Assembly: GCA_013214885.1 (NCBI GenBank)
Contig: JABSRS010000043.1
Span: 1-13,522 of the forward strand
Origin: Gammaproteobacteria bacterium
GTDB lineage: Bacteria; Pseudomonadota; Gammaproteobacteria; Enterobacterales; Psychrobiaceae
DNA: 13,522 bases
Direction of reading: 5' to 3'
Below, piece by piece: positions 7,222 through 13,522 of the stretch. Below the pieces are notes generated by a model that searched no databases, was not told the DNA's origin, and was given only the letters and a program-made list of their open reading frames with translations. Each line of letters opens with the position of its first letter. Position 1 is the first letter of the stretch. Made by a program: the position numbers and the translations under genes.

Positions 7222-8976
7222 ATGAAGACATTTTTGATAGCCGCTTTGGTCTTATTCTCTTCGGCTGCTTATGCCAGTGCCAATAACAAGAATATTACGA
7301 CGATTGAGCTGGTGGCACTTCACGATAATTTGGCCCAACCGAGTCGTGACAACGTGCGTATTTATCTAGAAAATATTGTCCCATCGTCACCTACCACCCT
7401 AGGTAACTGGAAGTTGCAGTTAATCAAGGCAACGAAAAAAGCGTTGCAGGCCCTTGGTTACTATCAGCCGACTATCAACATTGAAACGCAATATATAGCA
7501 AACAAATTTCTTGCGACATTAGATATTGATCAGGGCATTGCCACTACTATCTCCGACATGGAAATCACCATAAAAGGTGATGCCGACACCGATCTGCACT
7601 TTAAACAAATTATTGAGATGTCGGCGTTAAAACAAGGGGCTCAATTTAATCATAGTCAATACCAAGGATTAAAAAACGCCATCAATGACGCCGCGATTAG
7701 CCGTGGCTATTTTAAAGCGCAGTGGTTAACTACAACGGTGGCTGTTGAACCTGAAAAAAATAAAGCCAAAGTAACGCTGATCTTTGACTCTGGGCCACGG
7801 TTTAAATTTGGTGAAATTATTTTTACTGTGCCAAGTCAGGCGCAGCCAATTATAGAGACCATGAGCAACTTTACTCAAGATATGTATTATCACAGTGAGT
7901 TGTTGGCGCAATATAATCTCGATTTAGCCCAGAGCAAGTACTTTGCGGCGATTGAAGTTTATCCCGACCTACAACAAATTAGGGATAACTCGGTGCCAAT
8001 TGTGGTTAATATCGTTGAAAAGCCTGCTAATTCATTAGAAGTTGGTGGTGGCTTTTCTTCAAACTACGGATTGCGAGGACGAATTAAGTGGACTAAACCG
8101 TGGCTCAATAAATATGGTCATAGTTTAAGTAGCGAATTAAAGTTAGCGACCACCGAGCAATCATTTGCAGCGATCTATAAAATCCCGATTGAAGATCCAA
8201 TTCATAACTATGGCACGATTGCCTTAGGCTGGCAAAATATCAATTTAAATGATACCCGAACCACTAAATATTCGTTGTTATTGCAACGCCATCGGTTGTT
8301 AAATAGCCGATGGAAGCGCGGGGTGTTTATTCGCCTTGAGCGAGAAAATTCAATTCAGGGTAGCATTGAATCGACATCAACCAATATAATCCCTGGGGTT
8401 AGCTTTGCTCGCACTCGCTTAAAAGGCGGACTACATCCTTATTGGGGCGACCGACAGTCATTAACGCTTGAGTTTGGGCATCAAGGTTGGGGTAGTGATG
8501 CGAACTTAGCCAAAGCGATGGTGCGCTCGAAGTGGCTGCGCAGTTACAATATTAATCACCAGTTTATCGCGAGTGCTGATATGGGTGCTATCTGGGCTAA
8601 CTCAATTGATGATGTGCCAGTATCGATGCGGTTATTTGGTGGTGGTGACGAAAATTTACGGGCTTATAAGTTCGACGGTATTTCACCAATCGACCAATAT
8701 GGTGAATTAACTGGTGGCCTTTATCAGGCCAATTTAACCTTGGAATATAGCTATATGTTCCTCCCTAACTGGCGAATTGCCACTTTTGTCGATACTGGCA
8801 CTACCACCAACGATTTCACCGAACGTCTAAAAACAGATGTCGGATTTGGCTTTCGCTGGCAAACCCCTGTCGGGCCAATCAGGTTAGATTTTGCCTTTGG
8901 CTTAACTAAAGATCCCGATTATTCACGATACGATCGTCCCTTTAGAATTAGCTTTTCAATTGGACCCCAGTTATGA
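7222..8976 (+). CDS. tamA: TamA, Omp85-family outer-membrane subunit of the translocation and assembly module
   Basis: TamA is a 16-strand outer-membrane barrel that works with TamB in the insertion of some outer-membrane proteins and in moving phospholipid to the outer membrane. This 584-residue protein (E. coli 577) has a signal peptide MKTFLIAALVLFSSAAYASA, three POTRA domains (about 22-265; the third includes GPRFKFGEIIF) and a barrel beginning EVGGGFSSNYGLRGR. It ends in the family tail TPVGPIRLDFAFGL, then RISFSIGPQL. The ATG at 7222 is chosen because GGAA (7212-7215) is 6 bases upstream and the signal peptide starts properly; a TTG at 7210 lies only 2 bases from AGGA. The Omp85 loop-6 motif, normally RG(F/Y), reads LRAY (479-482), an unusual Gly-to-Ala change. 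It is divergent from dinB and overlaps tamB by 4 bases. A weak extended -10 promoter candidate (TTGCTT 7132-7137, TGG TATTTA 7151-7159) lies upstream. Confidence 0.94.
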   Translation: MKTFLIAALVLFSSAAYASANNKNITTIELVALHDNLAQPSRDNVRIYLENIVPSSPTTLGNWKLQLIKATKKALQALGYYQPTINIETQYIANKFLATLDIDQGIATTISDMEITIKGDADTDLHFKQIIEMSALKQGAQFNHSQYQGLKNAINDAAISRGYFKAQWLTTTVAVEPEKNKAKVTLIFDSGPRFKFGEIIFTVPSQAQPIIETMSNFTQDMYYHSELLAQYNLDLAQSKYFAAIEVYPDLQQIRDNSVPIVVNIVEKPANSLEVGGGFSSNYGLRGRIKWTKPWLNKYGHSLSSELKLATTEQSFAAIYKIPIEDPIHNYGTIALGWQNINLNDTRTTKYSLLLQRHRLLNSRWKRGVFIRLERENSIQGSIESTSTNIIPGVSFARTRLKGGLHPYWGDRQSLTLEFGHQGWGSDANLAKAMVRSKWLRSYNINHQFIASADMGAIWANSIDDVPVSMRLFGGGDENLRAYKFDGISPIDQYGELTGGLYQANLTLEYSYMFLPNWRIATFVDTGTTTNDFTERLKTDVGFGFRWQTPVGPIRLDFAFGLTKDPDYSRYDRPFRISFSIGPQL

Positions 8977-11900
8977 GTTTTATTAAAATGGGTCGTCGTT
9001 TTTTTCGCACCATCGGCTTAATCTTATTGAGTTTATTGTTGCTGGTGATGATAATTCTCACCACGCATTGGGGCAATAAAGCCTTAATTAACTCGGTTAA
9101 ATACTTTAGTCCTGAGATTAAATTAACCCTGACCGATGGCGCTATATTTAATCAACCACGGATTGAAAACCTCTCGATAAACTTTGGCAATGGCTCACTT
9201 AGTATCGACCACATTGCACTGGAATGGAATTGGGGTTGTCTGGTCGACTCAGTTTTTTGCCTCGATAAGATTGACGTTGCTGGCGTCGACTTGACGTTTA
9301 ACAGTGGCGAGCAGTCAACAGATAAAGCTGAGCCGTCGCAAGGCACTATTGAGCTGCCCTTTGGCATCGATATAAAACGGATTGCGATTAACGACGTTAA
9401 CCTGCTTATTGATGGTCACAAAGTGAGTTGGCAGCAGTTGCACCTTGGCGTGCAACTCAAAGAATCGACGTTAGTGCTCGATCAGCTGACTTTAACTAAA
9501 CTTAATATTGGGTTGGCAGCTGCTTCGCAGGAGACAAAAACGACTGTTGCGAACACGGTTAATAGTCGCTTAGTGTTGCCAGTTATTGAGTTACCCTTGG
9601 CGATTAAGATTAATCAGCTGGTATTAATTGATAGCTCCTTGGAAGTTGAGCAGCAGGTACATCACTTACAAAAATTGAGCTTGGATCTGGCCGCTAAAGA
9701 TAGTGATATCACGATCGAGCAGTTTAAAGTCGAACATCAACTGGCCACCATTGAGTTGCAGGGCAAAGTTACCCTTAATCAACAGTATCCGCTAGCGATA
9801 ACCACCACCATTGACACCAAATCTGACCTAAATGTTGGTCAAAATTCAATTGCGATTAAGCTATCTGGCGCGCTCGATGATCTGCTGACTAACGTTAACG
9901 TCAGTGGTGATATCAATAGTGAAATTTCAGCAACCATCAATGCACTTGATTCGACGTTGCCTTTTGACATTTTGGCGAACTGGCAACCCTTTAGTCTGCC
10001 TAACCAGCCTTATCAAGTGGGTGCTGGCGAGATTAGTGCGCAAGGTAATTTAAACCAGTTTAGCTATGCCCTGGCCAGTTCAGTGACAGGATCTGATATT
10101 CCAGCAACCAGTGCAAAGTTAAAGGGGCAGGGTTCAATCAACGATGCCACGATTACCGAGCTTAAAGTCAACACCCTCAATGGCGAAATCATTGCCCAAG
10201 GACAGGTTAATTGGCAAGATGGCGTAGCCTGGCAATCGCAACTTAGCCTCAACAATATTGAGCCAATGGTGCAATGGCCGCAACTCAATGGTGTGCTCAA
10301 TGGTCGCTTTAGTTCAACCGGATCGATCAACGGTGACCAATGGCGAGTTGCTTTAGATCAGCTTGACCTTAATGGTCAATGGCTCGATCGTGATTTATCA
10401 CTGTCAGGTAAAATAAACGGTCAATCTGGCGAGCAATCGTCGCCGTTTGGCAATTGGTCAATTGATCAGGTGTTATTAGCCAATGGTGATAATAATGTTC
10501 TAATTAATGGTCATGTCGGGCAGCAACTTGATTTAACCAGTTCACTCAATATTACCGATTTATCACAAAGCATTCCCGATGCCAGTGGTAAAATAGTGGG
10601 TCAAATATTGTTGCAAGGGAACCCTCAGCAACCGCGGTTAGTCTTAGACCTTCAAGGTGACGCAATTAACATTGCGCCATTGCAGTTGCAGCTTAGCCAT
10701 TTTTCAGCCCAAGGTGAGCTAGTTAGCGACTTAAACCACAACAATCAGCTATCGATAATATTGTTCGATCTTAAGCTTAGCGAGCAGAAAATAAATCAAT
10801 TTAATTTTGATTTGTCAGGTAGCTGGAATGATCACCTTGCGACCTTAATCCTCGACAGTGAGCAATTATCTGCGCAGCTTGAGTTAACAGGGCAATACCA
10901 AGAAAATCAATGGACAGGCTCACTTAATCATTCACAACTTGATACGCCGATTGGGCAATGGGGCACGCAAACTCCGGTTGAAATTGGCGTGGATCTGGCG
11001 GCAAATAAACTGAGTTTGTCACCACATTGTTGGCAGCAACATTCTGAGAAAGATTATCTAGAAAATAATAGTCCAGCGTCACTATGCTTAACGGCTCCCG
11101 TCACTATTGGCACTGATGGTGATGTCGCTATTGCACTGACTAATTTTAATCTTGAAACGCTGTCGCCATTATTGCAACAACATGCGATCACACTCGATGG
11201 TTTGGTGGCCATTAAGGCCAATGCGAAGTGGCAGCCCTCAATGGATCTTGAAGTCAGTGCCGCGGTTGAAAGTACACAGGGTCGGGTAATCGCTCTGGTT
11301 AATGGCGAAGAAATTATTAATGATTATCAAAACTTACTGTTGACGTTAAAGTTGATTAAACAACAGCTAAGTGTCAGTTTTGGTCTGAAATCGACACAAA
11401 TTGGTCAATTGGCGGTCAATATCGAGACCTCAGTGGTGAGTAAAAACCAGCCGTTAACCGGGCAGCTCGATTTAACAGGGTTAAACCTTGGCGCTTTTAA
11501 ACAGTTATTGCCGCAATTTGATACCTTAAATGGCCAAATAAATGTCAGCACTAGGATTGCAGGTACTGCCACTGCGCCATTGCTATATGGTGAAATAAAC
11601 GTTGAAAATACTAATGTCTCAGGCTTAACGCTGCCAGTGCAAATTCAACAATTTAATTCTGTGATTAGTTTTAATGGTGCCAAAGCCAGTGTCGACAGTG
11701 ACTTTGAGTTGGGCGGCGGTTTAGCTAAAATAACGGGAGCTTTTGATTGGGAGCAGGGGCTTAATGCTCAGTTTGCGATTAATGGCACCAAGTTAAGTGT
11801 TACCCCTGAAACCGACATCTCGGTGATATTTAGCCCTGCCATGACGATTGATTTTAGTTCACGGCAATCGCAAAATGATATCTTAACCATTGGCGGTGAA

Positions 11901-12743
11901 GTCATCGTTGATCAGGGGTTAATCAAAATAAACAAACTGCCAGAGTCGGCGGTTTCATTATCTGACGATGTCGTTATTATCACTCCTGATCAACAAAAAT
12001 CGCAGCCATTGCCCAATAAGTTGGCCGTAGTCCTCGATCTTAATGTCATCATCAAAGAACAACTTAAGGTTGAAGCCTTTGGTTTAACGTCGGCACTTAA
12101 GGGACACATGGCATTGTCCCAAGGTGAAAAAACCCCGCTAACAGGTCATGGCGAGTTAAATTTGGTCGATGCAAAATACATCGCAATGGGCCAAGATCTC
12201 GAAATTAGGCGCGGTAAAATGTTGTTTAATGGCGCGCTGTCGCAACCCTTTTTAAATATCGAAGCGATACGGACACCAGCGCAAACTGCAGATGATGTTA
12301 TTGCGGGAATTAATGTCACAGGGTCAGTAGCTCAGCCAAAATTGGTGATATTTTCCGAACCAGCAATGTCGCAACAAGAAGCGCTTTCATACTTATTACG
12401 CGGCCGAAAAATTAACTCCGAAGATTCTACTACTGGTGAGAGTATGCTAATCGGCATGTTACTTAGCAGCGGTTTAGGGCGCACTGAAAAGCTGGTTGAT
12501 AATATTGGTAATAAATTAGGCATTAGTGATATGGCGGTTAACGCTACTGGCAGTGGTGATGATACCGCGGTGGAAGTCAGTGGTTATGTCGCCAAAGGTG
12601 TTGAAGTGCGCTATGCTGTCGGGGTATTTGATTCTCAACCTCAGCTGACGATTCGTTACCAATTAATGCCCCAGCTGTTCGTTGATATTATCAAAGGCAG
12701 CGATAAGGCATTAGATTTACTCTATAAGTTTGATTTCGATTAA
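8973..12743 (+). CDS. tamB: TamB, inner-membrane-anchored bridge protein of the translocation and assembly module
   Basis: TamB is an AsmA-like protein that spans the periplasm as a long beta-taco groove and contacts TamA, serving in outer-membrane protein assembly and lipid transport. The protein is 1,256 residues (E. coli TamB 1,259). A single N-terminal membrane anchor (about 13-33, TIGLILLSLLLLVMIILTTHW) follows basic residues. The long middle part is made of repetitive short beta-strand segments rich in Gln, Asn, Leu and Asp. The C-terminal DUF490/TamB domain (about 905-1256) includes ALSYLLRGR, MLIGMLLSSGLGRTEKLVD and the terminal VEVRYAVGVFD, RYQLMPQLFVD and ALDLLYKFDFD, matching the E. 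coli C-terminus. Its ATG overlaps the tamA stop (ATGA, 8973-8976), indicating translational coupling, with GGA 8 bases upstream inside tamA. Its stop codon overlaps that of the convergent topB. Confidence 0.95.
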   Translation: MSFIKMGRRFFRTIGLILLSLLLLVMIILTTHWGNKALINSVKYFSPEIKLTLTDGAIFNQPRIENLSINFGNGSLSIDHIALEWNWGCLVDSVFCLDKIDVAGVDLTFNSGEQSTDKAEPSQGTIELPFGIDIKRIAINDVNLLIDGHKVSWQQLHLGVQLKESTLVLDQLTLTKLNIGLAAASQETKTTVANTVNSRLVLPVIELPLAIKINQLVLIDSSLEVEQQVHHLQKLSLDLAAKDSDITIEQFKVEHQLATIELQGKVTLNQQYPLAITTTIDTKSDLNVGQNSIAIKLSGALDDLLTNVNVSGDINSEISATINALDSTLPFDILANWQPFSLPNQPYQVGAGEISAQGNLNQFSYALASSVTGSDIPATSAKLKGQGSINDATITELKVNTLNGEIIAQGQVNWQDGVAWQSQLSLNNIEPMVQWPQLNGVLNGRFSSTGSINGDQWRVALDQLDLNGQWLDRDLSLSGKINGQSGEQSSPFGNWSIDQVLLANGDNNVLINGHVGQQLDLTSSLNITDLSQSIPDASGKIVGQILLQGNPQQPRLVLDLQGDAINIAPLQLQLSHFSAQGELVSDLNHNNQLSIILFDLKLSEQKINQFNFDLSGSWNDHLATLILDSEQLSAQLELTGQYQENQWTGSLNHSQLDTPIGQWGTQTPVEIGVDLAANKLSLSPHCWQQHSEKDYLENNSPASLCLTAPVTIGTDGDVAIALTNFNLETLSPLLQQHAITLDGLVAIKANAKWQPSMDLEVSAAVESTQGRVIALVNGEEIINDYQNLLLTLKLIKQQLSVSFGLKSTQIGQLAVNIETSVVSKNQPLTGQLDLTGLNLGAFKQLLPQFDTLNGQINVSTRIAGTATAPLLYGEINVENTNVSGLTLPVQIQQFNSVISFNGAKASVDSDFELGGGLAKITGAFDWEQGLNAQFAINGTKLSVTPETDISVIFSPAMTIDFSSRQSQNDILTIGGEVIVDQGLIKINKLPESAVSLSDDVVIITPDQQKSQPLPNKLAVVLDLNVIIKEQLKVEAFGLTSALKGHMALSQGEKTPLTGHGELNLVDAKYIAMGQDLEIRRGKMLFNGALSQPFLNIEAIRTPAQTADDVIAGINVTGSVAQPKLVIFSEPAMSQQEALSYLLRGRKINSEDSTTGESMLIGMLLSSGLGRTEKLVDNIGNKLGISDMAVNATGSGDDTAVEVSGYVAKGVEVRYAVGVFDSQPQLTIRYQLMPQLFVDIIKGSDKALDLLYKFDFD

Positions 12744-13522
12744 CTGGATTTTTTGCGAGTGCTGCTGACCCGACGTTTGCGTTTAAAGGCGGGTTTGGCA
12801 CTACTTTTTAAGCCAGAGAACTTAGTCGGATCGACTGATTTTGCTTGAGTGATTAACTGATGTAGGTGCTGAGTTAATGGCTCCATAAACTGCTGATAGT
12901 TTAATTCTTTATCGCAGATCTGATTTAATTTAGCTTCCCATAACGCCGTCATGTCTGGGGTAGTTGCCTCAAGGGGCAGCGCGTCGATTAAAGCAAAACC
13001 CGTCGGCGTTGCTTTTATATCTTTACCTTGGCGAACCAAAAATTGACGTTTAAACAGTAATTCAATAATTGAGGCGCGTGTTGCCTCAGTGCCTAGGCCA
13101 TCGGTGTCTTTCAGGACCTTCTTGATTTCTTTGTCACTGACAAATCGGGCAATCCCAGTCATCGCACCGAGTAAAGTCGCGTCGGTAAACGATTTCGGTG
13201 GTGAGGTCTCTTTTTCAACAACTTGAGATTGCAGGCAGTGTAAAATATCACCGACCTTAAGCGGTGGCAGGGTTTGGTTTTGTTCACTGTTTTTGCTTAA
13301 CAGTACTTTCCAACCCAAATCAAGGGTCCGTTTTGCTGATGCCTTAAACTGGCCACCGGCAATCGTTAGCTCAATTTGTTGTTCCTGGTAGTGATAGGGT
13401 GGATAAAACTGCATCAGATATTGGGTTGAAATTAACTGATAAACGTTTAATTCACTGGCCGATAAACTACTGGCACTGCCGCTCTTGTCGGTCGGAATAA
13501 TGGCGTGATGGGCATCGCCTTT
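12740..13522 (-). CDS. topB: DNA topoisomerase III, C-terminal part (cut by right window edge)
   Basis: This is a type IA topoisomerase that relaxes negative supercoils and decatenates DNA through a single-strand break. The window holds the last 260 residues (E. coli TopB has 653), entering in frame at 13522. The fragment opens KGDAHHAIIPTDKSG, the family HHAIIPT motif, and later shows the conserved DGLGTEATRASIIELLFKR segment of the TopIA core. The catalytic Tyr and TOPRIM domain lie beyond the right edge. The tail, SSAKPAFKRKRRVSSTRKKSS, is very rich in Lys, Arg and Ser and probably binds nucleic acid; no zinc-finger cysteines are present. The gene is convergent with tamB and the stop codons share bases 12741-12742. 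No hairpin terminator is visible between them, so each transcript must end inside the other gene or be Rho-dependent. Confidence 0.93.
   Translation of the reverse strand, partial: KGDAHHAIIPTDKSGSASSLSASELNVYQLISTQYLMQFYPPYHYQEQQIELTIAGGQFKASAKRTLDLGWKVLLSKNSEQNQTLPPLKVGDILHCLQSQVVEKETSPPKSFTDATLLGAMTGIARFVSDKEIKKVLKDTDGLGTEATRASIIELLFKRQFLVRQGKDIKATPTGFALIDALPLEATTPDMTALWEAKLNQICDKELNYQQFMEPLTQHLHQLITQAKSVDPTKFSGLKSSAKPAFKRKRRVSSTRKKSS

Noticed and set aside
9152..10330. Minus-strand open frames within tamB (9152-9367 and 10064-10330)
   Set aside because: Both lie wholly inside tamB, whose continuous frame matches the family in length and both termini; no start signals or family features.
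1..13522. CRISPR array, insertion sequence, prophage, tRNA or rRNA
   Set aside because: No regularly spaced repeats, transposase or integrase motifs, attachment-site duplications, cloverleaf candidates or conserved rRNA segments were seen.

Overview
The window looks like chromosomal DNA from a marine gammaproteobacterium of the Alteromonadales type (Shewanella, Colwellia or Psychrobium-like). The grounds are AT-leaning codon use, E. coli-like versions of core cell-envelope genes (LpxL, HldE, TamA/TamB), an Aer-type redox chemoreceptor, a large TonB-dependent receptor and a classic E. coli-type LexA box. The genus is an inference; no 16S or other taxonomic marker is present.

Layout, left to right. 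(1) 1-781, minus: the N-terminal 260 residues of a TonB-dependent outer-membrane receptor with its own promoter and Shine-Dalgarno site; the rest lies beyond the left edge. (2) 782-1371: a 590-base gap without a convincing protein gene. It holds the receptor promoter, a pair of direct heptamers, a terminator-like hairpin that may end a small RNA, and the lpxL terminator. (3) 1372-2292, minus, lpxL, and 2416-3843, plus, hldE: divergent genes for lipid A secondary acylation and for ADP-heptose synthesis. They share a short promoter region, so lipid A and inner-core supply are side by side. (4) 4159-5700, plus: an Aer-like PAS chemoreceptor with an inverted repeat in its upstream region. (5) 5754-5887: a decayed stretch that reads as the C-terminal part of an EAL (c-di-GMP phosphodiesterase) domain, broken by a frameshift and a stop codon. 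(6) 5909-6979, minus: dinB (DNA polymerase IV) with a perfect CTGT-N8-ACAG LexA box upstream. (7) 7222-12743, plus: tamA-tamB, translationally coupled by an ATGA overlap, encoding the two-membrane TAM complex. (8) 12740-13522, minus: the C-terminal 260 residues of DNA topoisomerase III (topB), convergent with tamB and overlapping its stop codon.

How the genes fit together: most of the window serves the Gram-negative outer membrane (TonB receptor, lipid A acylation, heptose supply, TamA/TamB). An energy-taxis receptor and two DNA-maintenance genes (dinB, topB) sit among them. No phage, transposon, CRISPR, tRNA or rRNA was found, and I see no clearly novel multi-gene system. The most unusual items are the EAL relic between the chemoreceptor gene and dinB, a possible small RNA near 1170-1246, the inverted repeat upstream of the chemoreceptor gene, and a Gly-to-Ala change in the usually conserved Omp85 RG(F/Y) motif of TamA.
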